Below are positions 1 to 8,666 of a stretch of 64,000 nucleotides of DNA, piece after piece (positions within the stretch are counted from its first letter, which is position 1; each line of letters begins with the position of its first letter). Origin of the DNA: Bacillus sp. NTK034 (GTDB lineage: Bacteria > Bacillota > Bacilli > Bacillales > Cytobacillaceae); assembly GCF_017303275.1 (NCBI RefSeq), contig NZ_JAFKOJ010000007.1:124001-188000 (forward strand), given 5' to 3'. The notes beneath the pieces are model-generated. The model was not told the DNA's origin. It did no database searches and worked only from the letters and a program-made list of their open reading frames with translations. Both the position numbers and the translations under genes were made by a program.

Positions 1-525
1 GAAAATAAGCGGATTATTCCAGTATTAATAGGGATGGTTGATAATAATCGAAGCCGGCAGCTGATGGATGAGTTCTTTCACAGCAATTATTTAGATGATC
101 TTATCTATATTGATGCGGGAGTAGAGGGCGTTTACGTTGTTCCAGGAAAAGAGGAACGCCAATATAGTCAAATGGAAAAACAAATTGCGGCCAACTCAGG
201 TTTTAGCGGTCAGATCGTGGTGGGTTTCAAAAGGAACGGCCAAGTATTCTTGCCGCCAGTTGGAAGGGTTTTTGAGGATATCTTGACGGATGAAGAAACG
301 GCTTTTCCTGGTCAATCATGCGGGGAAGCAATCATCAATAATCCTCAAAGATGTGCGACAAATAAATTTGCCGCTCAAATTGCAAACAATATCATGAACA
401 CGCTGTTTCATACCAATGAAATTGGGATTCATGCTGTAGATTTCAATGCAAAAATGTGTGGGGCAAACCCTACTTATGTCTCAAAGGACATTCAGAGAGA
501 ATATAACGCTTTAATTCAAAAATAA
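1..525 (+). CDS. ThiF-like E1 adenylyltransferase, C-terminal part (5' end outside window)
   Basis: The reading frame is open from base 1, so this is the last ~174 residues of a longer protein. The residues GMVDNNRSR near the start match the 'D-N-x-x-x-R' segment of ThiF/MoeB/E1 enzymes, which adenylate the C-terminus of a ubiquitin-like or sulfur-carrier protein. Downstream are QSCGEAIINNPQRCATN, with candidate cysteines, and a helical segment NKFAAQIANNIMNTLF typical of the C-terminal part of plasmid ThiF proteins. The ATP-binding glycine motif would lie upstream of the window. dnaX follows 23 bases later behind a good ribosome site, so both are probably cotranscribed. ThiF-like proteins of this sort occur in plasmid gene sets of unknown function (PRTRC-like); which carrier protein it would act on cannot be seen here. 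Confidence 0.6.
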   Translation, partial: ENKRIIPVLIGMVDNNRSRQLMDEFFHSNYLDDLIYIDAGVEGVYVVPGKEERQYSQMEKQIAANSGFSGQIVVGFKRNGQVFLPPVGRVFEDILTDEETAFPGQSCGEAIINNPQRCATNKFAAQIANNIMNTLFHTNEIGIHAVDFNAKMCGANPTYVSKDIQREYNALIQK

Positions 526-548
526 AAACTTTTTAAGGAGAGATTAGA

Positions 549-927
549 ATGGCACATTTAGCTTTATATAGAAAGTATCGTCCAAAAGGTTTTGATCACC
601 TTATTGGTCAGGACCATATCAAGAAGACTTTACTAAACGCATTAAATCAGGACTCAATTTCACATGCTTATGTTTTCTCTGGTCCCCGAGGTACTGGTAA
701 AACCAGCTCAGCTAAATTATTTGCGAAAGCTGTTAACTGTACCAGTGGAGTAAATGGAGAGCCTTGTGGAGCATGTGATATATGCTCTGATAATAATCCC
801 GATATTATTGAAATTGATGCCGCTTCAAACAATGGAGTGGATGAAATTCGAGAGTTAAGGGATAAAATCGGTTATACACCTGTATATGGAAAATACAAGG
901 TTTATATTATTGATGAAGTGCACATGC
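549..927 (+). CDS. dnaX: dnaX exon 1: DNA polymerase III gamma/tau subunit, N-terminal 126 residues
   Basis: First exon of the clamp-loader ATPase, cut by a group II intron. It shows Walker A GPRGTGKT at residues 45-52, the zinc-binding cysteines C64, C73, C76 and C79, and Walker B DEVH at 122-125. The frame is intact to ...IDEVHM and then leaves homology: without splicing it ends after 11 foreign codons at 962. Exon 1 ends with one base of a split codon (C at 927); joining it to exon 2 at 3525 gives CTT (Leu), restoring the family sequence M-L-x-I-G-A-F-N. The spliced product is about 693 residues, longer than the ~560 residues of chromosomal Bacillus DnaX. The ribosome site is AAGGAG within AACTTTTTAAGGAGA (527-541). 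As an accessory-element copy it presumably serves the element's own replication. Confidence 0.9.
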
Positions 928-1633
928 GTGCGACACGTTACTCTATAACTAGCTCTTGCTAGGAAAAGAGTGGGCTTGATTTTAAATCAAGTTACAACTG
1001 ATAAATGGATGTTAGGAATGATATCATCATGCTGATTGAAACTAACAACTTGATACTCCTGCATGCTTTAGCGATAGATAGAATCGTTTTAGTGTGAAGC
1101 CAGGTAAAGTCGGCTGAATCGAACCTAAGTCACTTTTAAAGTGATATGGAGAGAGATAGGCCGGAGTGCTACAAAATACTCATGGTGAGAATGTCTCTAT
1201 AGAGAGACTGACGAAACCCGCGAATGAAAGAGTCTAGAGGACTAACCTAATCGAAAGATAGGTCTTGCAAGTACAAGGTAAGTTACCGAAAAGTAAGATT
1301 GCATGTTATGAAATTCGGGATAATCAGCGATGAGATTATAAACTTACAGGCTCAAAGCGGACACCTAAAAGTATATGTACAGCTACATTTATCGGAACGT
1401 GGAAAGCAGAGAACTCCACAAAATGACTATCATCAGGAGTTTGCTATAAGTTCAACTACGAACGAAATGCATTTGTCTCTGTGAGAGTAGGGGTACAGTA
1501 CCGCTGAAGTTATGGAAACATAATGGAGAGATAGCCCCAAGTCTGACTACTAGCAATTAATACGACAAAACAAGTAGAAGCTCATAATTCTGGTAGGAAG
1601 GTGAGTTAATCACTGAAAGAAGGTGATGCACCT

Positions 1634-3421
1634 ATGAGCGCAAATGGCGTAAGATACAAGCAATATTACGAGTTTGGGGAAATTCAAAAAGAACTCTTTG
1701 AATCTAGTAAAACTGGAGGCAACTTCAAGGATTTACTCGAAATTATCCTATCGGATGAAAACATAATGCTTGCATATAGGAACGTCAAAAAGAACTCTGG
1801 CTCCAAAACGAAAGGAACTGATGGATATACCATCATTCATCTTGCTGAGAAAGATAAGGAATCTTTCCTTACCGAAATCAGAAGAACCTTAACCAATTAC
1901 AAGCCACAGAGCATTCGGAGAGTTTATATCCCTAAACACGATGGTACGAAACGCCCTTTGGGGATTCCTACTATTAAGGATAGAATCATCCAACAAATGT
2001 TCTTACAAGTTCTTGAACCCATATGTGAAGCAAAGTTTTACAATCACTCTTACGGTTTTAGACCCTTACGATCAACTCGACATGCTATAGCAAGAGTGCA
2101 AACTCTTATCAACATCAATAAGTTACACTATACAGTCGATATTGATATAAAAGGTTTCTTTGACAATGTGAATCACAATCTTCTCATTAAACAACTTTGG
2201 AATATTGGAGTAAAAGACAAAAGAGTATTAGCAATAATCTCGAAAATGTTAAAAGCCCCAATACAAGGAGTAGGTATCCCATCAAAGGGAGTACCGCAAG
2301 GAGGAATTCTATCTCCACTCTTATCAAATGTTGTTCTAAATGACCTCGACCAATGGGTTGCAAATCAGTGGGAATCCTTCGAAACTAAGCATAAATACGC
2401 TGGTAACGATGTTAAGATTTACAATCTAAGACGAGCCTCACAACTAAAAGAGGGGTACATTGTGAGATACGCAGACGACTTTAGAATAATGGCTAGAGAC
2501 CACAAAACTGCATGGAAATGGTTTTATGCAGTTAAAGGCTATCTTAAAGATAGACTTAAACTCGACATTTCCAAAGAAAAATCTAAGGTTATTAACCTCA
2601 GAAAACGCAGTTCTGTATTTCTGGGCTACAAAATTAAAGCCGTCCCTAAGAGAAAGAAATTTGTTGCTAAAACAAATATTGCCGATAGAAACGTTGAGCA
2701 AATCAAAACTAGACTAAGAGAACAAATTAAGCGGTTGAAGAAGCACCCAACTCCCGAAAACGTAGCTCTTTATAACTCAGTAGTATTAGGAAGTCAGCAA
2801 TTCTTCAAATATGCTACTCACGTAAATAAAGACTTCGAGAAAATTGAATTTAACTTACTTAAAGCACTCAGAAGAAAACTAAAGAATGTCGCAAGTTATG
2901 GATATATAAAGGTTGAGAAATCATCGACTTATTATAGGTTGTATGGTTACAGAAGGAAAAAGACTTACTCCTTTAAAAAGGCAGGATATCTATTTCCTAT
3001 CTGTGGTGTTAAAACACAAAACAACCTTAACTTTTCACAAAGTTTAAATCCATACGACACTCCTAACGTCTTTTCATGGGACCTGGAACTAGCAAAGCTA
3101 ATGAAAGCAAACATTCCAAATCGCTCCATTGAATATCTTGATAACAGACTTTCAAAATACTCAATGCAAAAAGGTAAATGTGCGATTACAAATATGCTTC
3201 TCACGGCTGACGTAGCCCACTGTCACCATAAGTTACCCGTTTCTCTAGGTGGTACTGATAGCTTTGCTAATCTGGTCTTTGTACATAAAACGGTGCACAG
3301 ACTAATCCATGCTATCAAACCAGAAACGATTAACAAATACATCAAAATTCTGAGCCTTAATGCAGCACAAATACGTAAGTTAAATCAATTAAGAGCCCTT
3401 TGTAAACTTGAAAGTATTTAA
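1634..3421 (+). CDS. ltrA: Group II intron reverse transcriptase/maturase with HNH endonuclease domain (LtrA type)
   Basis: 595 residues, a full-length intron-encoded protein. The reverse transcriptase domain covers roughly residues 45-330, with RPLGIPTIKDRIIQQ, the GVPQGGILSPLLSN block and the catalytic YADD at about residue 279. A maturase (X) region follows at about 350-450. A C-terminal HNH-type domain begins near residue 515 with CAITNML, then HCHHKLP and HRLIHA. It would bind the intron RNA, promote splicing of the dnaX transcript, and nick and copy the target DNA during retrohoming. The start ATG at 1634 follows GAAGGTGATGCACCT. Nothing looks broken, so the intron is probably still mobile and splicing-competent. 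Confidence 0.93.
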   Translation: MSANGVRYKQYYEFGEIQKELFESSKTGGNFKDLLEIILSDENIMLAYRNVKKNSGSKTKGTDGYTIIHLAEKDKESFLTEIRRTLTNYKPQSIRRVYIPKHDGTKRPLGIPTIKDRIIQQMFLQVLEPICEAKFYNHSYGFRPLRSTRHAIARVQTLININKLHYTVDIDIKGFFDNVNHNLLIKQLWNIGVKDKRVLAIISKMLKAPIQGVGIPSKGVPQGGILSPLLSNVVLNDLDQWVANQWESFETKHKYAGNDVKIYNLRRASQLKEGYIVRYADDFRIMARDHKTAWKWFYAVKGYLKDRLKLDISKEKSKVINLRKRSSVFLGYKIKAVPKRKKFVAKTNIADRNVEQIKTRLREQIKRLKKHPTPENVALYNSVVLGSQQFFKYATHVNKDFEKIEFNLLKALRRKLKNVASYGYIKVEKSSTYYRLYGYRRKKTYSFKKAGYLFPICGVKTQNNLNFSQSLNPYDTPNVFSWDLELAKLMKANIPNRSIEYLDNRLSKYSMQKGKCAITNMLLTADVAHCHHKLPVSLGGTDSFANLVFVHKTVHRLIHAIKPETINKYIKILSLNAAQIRKLNQLRALCKLESI

Positions 3422-3439
3422 TTGACATAGAGTTAGATG

Positions 3440-3480
3440 GAGCGCCGTATGCGATGAAAGTTGCACGTACGGTGCGGAGC
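3440..3480 (+). other. Group II intron domain V hairpin
   Basis: The segment begins GAGCGCCGTATGCGATGAAA and closes with GTACGGTGCGGAGC. It has the AGC triad at 3441-3443, a GAAA tetraloop-like turn and complementary arms (CGTATGCG against TGCACGTACG with a bulge). It lies just after the maturase stop and 44 bases before the intron's 3' end, the expected place for the catalytic domain V and domain VI. Confidence 0.8.
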
Positions 3481-3524
3481 AGGGGAAAAGACGGAGATAA
3501 CCTCAAAGTCTTACCTATTGCTAT

Positions 3525-5227
3525 TTACGATTGGAGCTTTTAATGCATTATTGAAGACTCTTGAAGAACCTCCAAAGCATGCTATCTTCATTCTTGCTAC
3601 AACCGAACCTCATAAAATCCCATTAACTATTCTTTCACGATGTCAGCGTTTTGACTTTAAACGGATCACGGATAAAGCGATAATGGACAGAATGAAATAT
3701 ATAGTGAAAGAAGAAAATGTTGAGGTTGATGAACAGGCTCTGGAAATCCTGGCAAGAGTTGCTCAAGGCGGGATGCGGGATGCGTTAAGTATGCTTGACC
3801 AAGCAATCTCCCATTCTGAAGGAAAGGTAACTGCAGCTGATGTGATTGACCTAACTGGGTCTGTCGATATAGGAATGATTGGAGAAATGGTTAATGCAAT
3901 TGAACAAAAGAATATTTCAGTAGTATTGGATCTATTAGATAAAACCATCGAAACGGGTAAGGAGCCCAAGTTTTTGTTAGAAGATCTATTAGCCTATTAC
4001 CGGGACATCCTTGTATATCGCAGGGTGGGGGAAAAGGCAAACTTAACAAAAGCGTTGACAGACCAATCGTTCAAAGGGATTGCTCGTTCGGTTAATGTAG
4101 GAAGGGTATATGGCATTATTGAAATCCTTTCGAAATGCCAGTCTCAAATAAAGTTCAGCGGCCAAGATAAAGTTATTCTCGAGGTAGCGTTAATTAAGGC
4201 AGCTGCAGATAATCCACTTGATGAGTTGGAATCCTTGAAACAGGAAGTAGAAAATCTAAAGAGGACGCTGGCAAGTGGTCAATTCTCAGTAATGGCTGAA
4301 GAGGTAGCAGTTGGTAATGCAGTGGACAACAAACCAGAACAAAAAATTGAGTCTCGGGAAATGACTGCTAAATTGGATGAACAAATCCCAGTTGAGGATG
4401 AAGTTGAAGCTTTTGTCCGGCAAATGGACGGGGAAAGCGTTAGCTGCCCATCCAAAGAAGAGTTCAAGCCGTCAAATCTTGAGAAAGAAATCATGGAACT
4501 TTCTGGTGAATTAGAAGTTCAAGGAGAACAGGAGAATCAAGTGGAAGAAACCACTGTTTCTGACTCTGCAGATGAAACTATTGAAGCAGATATAGATCCA
4601 TTGGATCTACTTTCAATGATTGAAAATGATTTGAACGGTAGGGATGAAAAATCCTCCATGGAGCAAGATTCTGTACTTCTGCAGGAGAATTCAAAACAGG
4701 AAGAAGACAATTTTAACCTGAATACTAATGAGGAACCAGCTCAATTCTTTGACCAATTTAAAAAAGATATGGAAGAAGGTGCTGAATATATTCAGGTGAT
4801 TGATGACGATAACTTAGCATCTGACGAATTAGTTCCTCCTGAAGATCTAATTGACTTACCAGAGACACAACCGGAGGAAAGAACCGTTACAGAATCTCCA
4901 AAGCTAAAAAAGGTTTTAGGTATCTGTTCAGTTGCAAAGAAAGAGTATAGAGAACAGTATAACCAAAATCACGAAGAGATCCTGTCAACATTGAAGGCAG
5001 AGCGTATGCAGGTAATGGCTCTATATAGAGAGGCCACTGTGCGTGCAATTAGTGCACAACACATAGTCGTCACAATGCCCACAAAGGCAAAAGTAAAACT
5101 GCTTGAAAAAGTAATGAACAGAAGTATTGTTCAAAGTGTTATAGAAGAAGTGTTAGGATTATCATTAGAGCTTATCGTAATTGATGAAGAAGAATGGAAT
5201 CTAATTAAAAAAGAGTTTAAGAAGTAG
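3525..5227 (+). CDS. dnaX: dnaX exon 2: DNA polymerase III gamma/tau subunit, residues 127-693
   Basis: Second exon of the split clamp-loader gene. It begins within a codon and reads (L)TIGAFNALLKTLEEPP, then the sensor 1 region FILATTEPHKIP, SRCQRFDF and the AAA+ lid and collar helices. Roughly residues 370-600 are strongly acidic, low-complexity linker, and the last ~90 residues form a folded tail (KKEYREQYNQNHEEIL...) in the position of a tau-type polymerase-binding region. The linker and tail account for the extra length over chromosomal DnaX. A sequence scan without splicing would wrongly start this protein inside the intron at 3461. The gene ends 41 bases before the next start. Confidence 0.9.
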
Positions 5228-5268
5228 CACAATAAATTTCATCTAAATCGATTAAGGAATGATTCATA

Positions 5269-5628
5269 ATGGGGCAATTAAGCCAGGAAGATATTAATAC
5301 AGATCTCTTTAATGAAGTTGTAAGATTGAAAAGTGAGCTGGCAGAATCGAAAAAAAATATTGATAGACTTGAAAAGGCATTAATGAAAATTCATTCATGC
5401 TCAAGTTCATTGAATGGAAGCGATATTCATTGGTTAACTCTTGAAGCATTGAAGGATAAAAATAGTTATTACGAGGAGAGGTACAGGCTCATTGAGGCGG
5501 ATGTTCAATTTAGCAGTATTCCTCGTCCTGACTATTCCAAAATGACTAATGAACAGATTGCCAAGAGAACTGAAATGATAGACCAAACATTTGAATGGTT
5601 ATTCTCTACAGAAGAGAATCACCAATAA
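5269..5628 (+). CDS. Hypothetical 119-residue protein with N-terminal coiled coil
   Basis: No family recognised. Residues ~12-45 (DLFNEVVRLKSELAESKKNIDRLEKALMK) have strong heptad character and predict a coiled coil. The rest is charged with a tail FEWLFSTEEN. It is probably the last gene of the ThiF-dnaX operon, since a clear terminator follows at 5641. Its position resembles that of yaaK after chromosomal dnaX, but the sequence does not look like a YaaK/EbfC nucleoid protein, so no function is assigned. Confidence 0.6.
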   Translation: MGQLSQEDINTDLFNEVVRLKSELAESKKNIDRLEKALMKIHSCSSSLNGSDIHWLTLEALKDKNSYYEERYRLIEADVQFSSIPRPDYSKMTNEQIAKRTEMIDQTFEWLFSTEENHQ

Positions 5629-5640
5629 GTTTAAAAGCGA

Positions 5641-5666
5641 AGCCTTGGAAAAATCCAAGGCTTTTT
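5641..5666 (+). terminator. Rho-independent terminator after the dnaX operon
   Basis: AGCCTTGGA-AAAA-TCCAAGGCT, a perfect 9-bp stem followed by TTTTT, 13 bases after the stop of the coiled-coil protein. Confidence 0.9.
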
Positions 5667-5697
5667 GGCATTTTTGGTGTTTTCTGTAAGTTGAATA

Positions 5698-5880
5698 TGA
5701 TAGAATATATTTATAAAACTTGTTAATGATTTATTAGACCCATGCGGGACTAATTATGTATTTTTAGAAACACTCTAGTAGTGATCGACTGTGCTCTTTT
5801 CCAGCACAAATTCAGTCGAACGTTACTAGAGTGTTTTTTTTTGTTTCAGCACTCATTAACTTTTTAAGGAGGAAGTTATT
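5698..5880 (+). promoter_or_regulatory. Promoter and hairpin leader of the holB operon
   Basis: An extended -10 (TGATAGAAT, 5698-5706) predicts a transcript start near 5713. The leader contains CATGCGGGAC (5741-5750). It then has a 12-bp perfect stem AACACTCTAGTA (5769-5780) with TACTAGAGTGTT (5824-5835), enclosing a second hairpin (GTGCT/AGCAC) and followed by nine T. Only 38 bases separate the T tract from the ATG at 5881, and they contain AACTTTTTAAGGAGGAA (5858-5874). There is no room for another promoter, so the hairpin is better read as an attenuator than as a plain terminator. The dnaN and transfer leaders share the design. Confidence 0.55.
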
Positions 5881-6123
5881 ATGTTTGAAAAAACTACAAA
5901 TTATTTTAAAAGGTATATTGCTGCAGCAAGAAGAAACAGGCTTTGCTCTAGACAGCAAGCAAAACTAGCCTGGGAAAAGACCGATCAGTTATTAGCTATT
6001 GGTAATTATGATGAAGGCGTATTTTATCTTATTCAAGACATCTCAAAATTTGGTAAAGCACTTCCTTATGATGTCATAGTTAAAGGATTTGAAATCGCAC
6101 TAGGTGAGGGGGCAGCAGCATAA
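5881..6123 (+). CDS. Hypothetical 80-residue protein, translationally coupled to holB
   Basis: A small basic-then-acidic helical protein with no recognised family. The N-terminus YFKRYIAAARRNRLCSRQQAKLAW is rich in Arg and Lys and could bind nucleic acid or an acidic partner. Its stop overlaps the holB start by one base (TAATG at 6121-6125), a standard sign of translational coupling, so it is probably needed in amounts related to the delta' subunit. The start follows the ribosome site AAGGAGGAA with 6-base spacing. Confidence 0.7.
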   Translation: MFEKTTNYFKRYIAAARRNRLCSRQQAKLAWEKTDQLLAIGNYDEGVFYLIQDISKFGKALPYDVIVKGFEIALGEGAAA

Positions 6124-7097
6124 TGGATATTAAAGCTATTCAACCAAAGGTGACCACACTCATTCAAAAGGCCTTTTCAAACCAAAAACTTACTCATGCC
6201 TATTTATTTAGCGGTGAACCTGGGGCTGGTAAAAAGGATGTCGCGTTTTGGATGGCCAAAAGATTTTTTTGTTTAAATCCTATTCACAATGAACCATGTA
6301 TGAAGTGTACAGAGTGTAAAAGAATTGACTCGGCCAACCATCCAGATTTACATTTCATAGAACCTGATGGACAAAGTATAAAAATTGAGCAGATCCGCTC
6401 CTTGCAAAGAGAGTTTCACTTTAAAGGAGTTGAGTCTGATAAGAAATGCTATATCATTGAGCATGTTGATAGGATGACTGTTCAGGCAGCTAATAGCTTG
6501 TTAAAGTTTTTGGAAGAGCCCAATGGAACTTCCTTGGCAATTCTTTTAACAGAAAACAAGAATCGTATGCTTGATACGATTATATCTCGTGTACAAGTGT
6601 ATAAATTTCAACAAGTTTCAAGTGAAGTTTTATATAAAAATTTATTGAATGAAGGATTAGACCCTGATGCAGCATATCTGTTATCTAATATCACTAAGAG
6701 TGTGACAAGAGGAAAAGAGTTGCTGGAAGAGGCTTGGTTCTTAAATGCTAAAAATCTATTTTTCAATACTCTAGAAGAGTTTGCTAATAACCCCTTCGGA
6801 GCTGTAGTGAAAATACAGACTGAATGGCCGGAGGTTTTTTCCGATAAGAAGAAGCAACAAGTAAGCATGCAGCTCTTTGCTATATGGTTCCAGGAGGTCC
6901 TATACTCCCAATTAGGAAGAAGGGTTTCTTTAAATGAGCATGCTCAATTGATTGAACATTTTCGAAACCATTTCCTGATTAATGACTTGGTGTCTATATT
7001 AGAAGAGGTTGTAACTGCCAAAGAGAAGTTAAGGTCTAATACTAACTATATCCTAGTATTAGAACAACTTTTGCAAAAAGCTTCATTAGCTGCCTAA
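6123..7097 (+). CDS. holB: DNA polymerase III delta' subunit (clamp-loader component)
   Basis: 324 residues, normal for HolB. P-loop-like GEPGAGKK lies at residues 31-38, the zinc cysteines C50, C59, C62 and C65 in the usual clamp-loader spacing, VDRMTVQAANSLLKFLEEP in the Walker B region, and TIISRVQVYKF at the SRC position, where the Cys is replaced by Val. A C-terminal helical collar domain follows. Together with DnaX it would assemble a clamp loader that places the beta clamp on primed DNA. It is the second gene of a short operon preceded by the leader at 5698. With dnaX and dnaN it forms a nearly complete second clamp/clamp-loader set on the element; a delta subunit (HolA) is not seen in this window. 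Confidence 0.88.
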   Translation: MDIKAIQPKVTTLIQKAFSNQKLTHAYLFSGEPGAGKKDVAFWMAKRFFCLNPIHNEPCMKCTECKRIDSANHPDLHFIEPDGQSIKIEQIRSLQREFHFKGVESDKKCYIIEHVDRMTVQAANSLLKFLEEPNGTSLAILLTENKNRMLDTIISRVQVYKFQQVSSEVLYKNLLNEGLDPDAAYLLSNITKSVTRGKELLEEAWFLNAKNLFFNTLEEFANNPFGAVVKIQTEWPEVFSDKKKQQVSMQLFAIWFQEVLYSQLGRRVSLNEHAQLIEHFRNHFLINDLVSILEEVVTAKEKLRSNTNYILVLEQLLQKASLAA

Positions 7098-7151
7098 TTA
7101 CAAACTTTTAATGATAAACATTTGAAACATATTACTGAGGAGTGCTGTTTA

Positions 7152-7298
7152 GTGAATTTCATAGAAAAAATGACAAATGAAGAACTAGTAAAAGAGTTTG
7201 AACGGATAATCAACAGGATTCAATACTATAGTGCGTCAGGAGAATACTCTTATAAAGATAATCTAGAAGCAGAAATTTTAAAAAGACTTAATGCGTAG
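7152..7298 (+). CDS. Small hypothetical protein (48 residues)
   Basis: GTG start behind GAGGAG (spacing about 9). The product begins MNFIEKMTNEELVKEFERII and ends LEAEILKRLNA; it is highly charged and predicted to be all helix. It lies 54 bases after holB and its stop immediately precedes the next small gene, so it is probably part of the same transcript. No family recognised. Support is a good ribosome site, compact packing and a coherent amphipathic sequence. Confidence 0.55.
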   Translation: MNFIEKMTNEELVKEFERIINRIQYYSASGEYSYKDNLEAEILKRLNA

Positions 7299-7346
7299 TT
7301 GGAGATTGATGTGAAAACGCAAATACGCGACTTTAGAGGTGAGTTA

Positions 7347-7487
7347 ATGAGTAATTGGAATGTCTATTTTTGCGGTCTATGTGAGGTAGACTTTGCTGTT
7401 AGTAAGAAGACTGATATGGGCGAAAGTTCTTGTCCTAAATGTGAGAGTGGAGAGGAAGTTGTTCGTATAAGTGAAGACTCTAAATAG
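7347..7487 (+). CDS. Small zinc-ribbon protein (46 residues)
   Basis: Begins MSNWNVYFCGLCEVDF and continues to SSCPKCES. Two CxxC pairs about 20 residues apart form a classic treble-clef or zinc-ribbon layout. The chosen ATG at 7347 follows AGAGGTGAG; an upstream in-frame TTG at 7299 has no such site. Probably the last gene of the holB operon, as a strong hairpin follows at 7578. Function unknown; such ribbons usually bind nucleic acid or a protein partner. Confidence 0.6.
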   Translation: MSNWNVYFCGLCEVDFAVSKKTDMGESSCPKCESGEEVVRISEDSK

Positions 7488-7577
7488 CAAATGCGTATGT
7501 AGATGTGGTATTAGAAAAAGCCTAATTTACAAATAGGAGATGTTACTTTCTTACAAAAATGAATGGAATATGTTAAA

Positions 7578-7613
7578 AAACTCCCTTACTTTTTTAAGTG
7601 TAAAGGGAGTTTT
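7578..7613. terminator. Terminator between the holB operon and the convergent gene
   Basis: AAACTCCCTT with AAGGGAGTTT (10 bp), flanked by A and T tracts on both sides. It can act in both directions between the convergent genes ending at 7487 and 7636. Confidence 0.8.
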
Positions 7614-7635
7614 TCTCTTTATAACCATAAGGGGT

Positions 7636-8235
7636 TTATCTTTTTAAAATGACCTCAGCTGCCTTTAAGCGAATTTCTGGAACTGCGCTATCTAACAATT
7701 CTTCAATAACCGATAGTGCCTTTTGTTCCAATGTTTCATGGATTTCATTTTTCACCTTATCCCCATGAATAACATTCATTATTATTTCATAATGCTTAGT
7801 TAAATCGGCAATTGTACCAGGGTAGCGCATAGAGCCCTTCAGCTCTTCTGGTAACTCAGAACGCAATAGTGGTTTTTTGTTAAAGAACCACTTCACACTT
7901 CTTTGATGTGGGTATCCACTTCCAGCTTTATTTTTGTCTAATAAAGGCTCATAAATATAATCACTATCAATTTCTCCGAAATAGACATCTTTTTTATTAT
8001 CATCTGGTACCACTACGATATCCCCGTCATTCATAACATTTACCAATGTATTAACATTTCCAATGCCTTCTTCCCAACTATGTTGTTCTAGGAGCTGACG
8101 AATTTGACTGTAATCTAAGTTAGTTAAATTTTTTCCTACAGGATAACCTACAGCGATTCGATTGTGTTTTAAGAAATCCTGCATGTGGTTCGTTCCATGT
8201 GGAAGAGGGCGTACTAACCAAACATTAACTTTCAT
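7636..8235 (-). CDS. EVE/PUA-like domain protein, function unknown
   Basis: 199 residues. The N-terminal ~120 residues (MKVNVWLVRPLP..., RIAVGYPVG, DIVVVPDDNKKDVYFGEI, RSVKWFF) have the beta-rich pattern of EVE/PUA-like domains found next to restriction and modified-base recognition enzymes: a short WLVRP start, an IAVGY strand and a conserved 'R-x-V-x-W' near the end. A helical C-terminus follows. The ATG at 8235 is preferred over the GTG at 8247 because AAAGGTG lies about 9 bases before it. It is alone on the minus strand, with its own strong promoter and paired operators at 8269-8317. A role in sensing modified DNA or in defence is an inference from the domain type. Confidence 0.5.
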   Translation of the reverse strand: MKVNVWLVRPLPHGTNHMQDFLKHNRIAVGYPVGKNLTNLDYSQIRQLLEQHSWEEGIGNVNTLVNVMNDGDIVVVPDDNKKDVYFGEIDSDYIYEPLLDKNKAGSGYPHQRSVKWFFNKKPLLRSELPEELKGSMRYPGTIADLTKHYEIIMNVIHGDKVKNEIHETLEQKALSVIEELLDSAVPEIRLKAAEVILKR

Positions 8236-8268
8236 TTTACATATCACCTTTTTCGGAAGAATTTGTGT

Positions 8269-8317
8269 TCACATGTGATTACAAATTTATAATATCACAT
8301 GTGAATACATGTGTAAA
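8269..8317 (-). promoter_or_regulatory. Promoter with two TCACATGTGA operators for the EVE-like gene
   Basis: On the minus strand, -35 TTTACA (8312-8317) and -10 TATTAT (8289-8294) are separated by exactly 17 bases. A perfect 10-bp palindrome TCACATGTGA fills 8295-8304, between the two boxes, and an identical one lies at 8269-8278 just past the predicted transcript start. Their centres are 26 bp apart. This is the layout of a repressor operator pair. The gene is otherwise isolated, so its regulator is not obvious. The stretch 8318-8487 beyond it holds no convincing gene. Confidence 0.65.
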
Positions 8318-8487
8318 CAAATTAATACGATAAATTTTTTAGATCAAGACCAAAAAGAAAAAATATCTGAATATAGGCCTTTGTGAATAATTAAGTTTGC
8401 TTAAATCATTTATGAAAGAAAGGATGAGTATTAAGGTAGCGTCTCTATTCAAAGTAACTCGAGAGGAAAAGTTTTATTGGATAATTA

Positions 8488-8666
8488 TTGAATTAAATAG
8501 GGATTAAAGGTAATATTAACCTATAAACTTTCTTTTTTTACTATCCGCTCATGCGAGAGGATAACTTATCTTTTAAAAAATACGCCTCAGATGGTGATTG
8601 TTTTAATTCAATCGCGATCTGAGGCGTTTTTTATTTTTTTATAAACTTTTTAAGGAGGAATTTTGA
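8488..8666 (+). promoter_or_regulatory. Promoter and hairpin leader of the dnaN operon
   Basis: -35 TTGAAT (8488-8493), a 17-bp spacer and -10 TAATAT (8511-8516) give a transcript start near 8523. The ~144-base leader has a small hairpin TATCC-g-CTC-atgc-GAG-a-GGATA including CATGCGAGAG (8550-8559). A strong hairpin ACGCCTCAGAT/ATCTGAGGCGT (8582-8627) with an inner GATTG/CAATC stem and a T tract follows. Then comes AACTTTTTAAGGAGGAA (8644-8660), six bases before ATG. As at 5698, the terminator-like hairpin lies between promoter and ribosome site. Confidence 0.6.

Larger units (their letters stand above)
928..3524 (+). mobile_element. Group II intron inserted in dnaX, with encoded reverse transcriptase
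   Basis: The 5' boundary is GTGCGACACG at 928, fitting the group II GUGYG start. The 3' boundary ...CTAT at 3524 fits the terminal AY rule and follows a domain V-like hairpin at 3440-3480. The boundaries are fixed independently by the DnaX reading frame: excision of exactly these 2597 bases restores a continuous protein. GCATGT at 1301-1306 is a perfect complement of the last six bases of exon 1 (ACATGC), so it is the best EBS1 candidate. Bases 928-1633 are the ribozyme domains I-III and hold no convincing gene. The open frame at 1634-3421 sits in the domain IV position. The intron lies in the sense orientation, as required for splicing. Confidence 0.92.

Noticed and set aside
3461..3524. Translation start for the second half of dnaX within the intron
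   Set aside because: The residues before TIGAFN are intron domain V/VI sequence; splicing restores the proper protein.
8412..8510. Short plus-strand frame starting ATGAAAGAAAGGATGAG
   Set aside because: The only ribosome-like sequence abuts or overlaps the start, and the frame overlaps the dnaN promoter.
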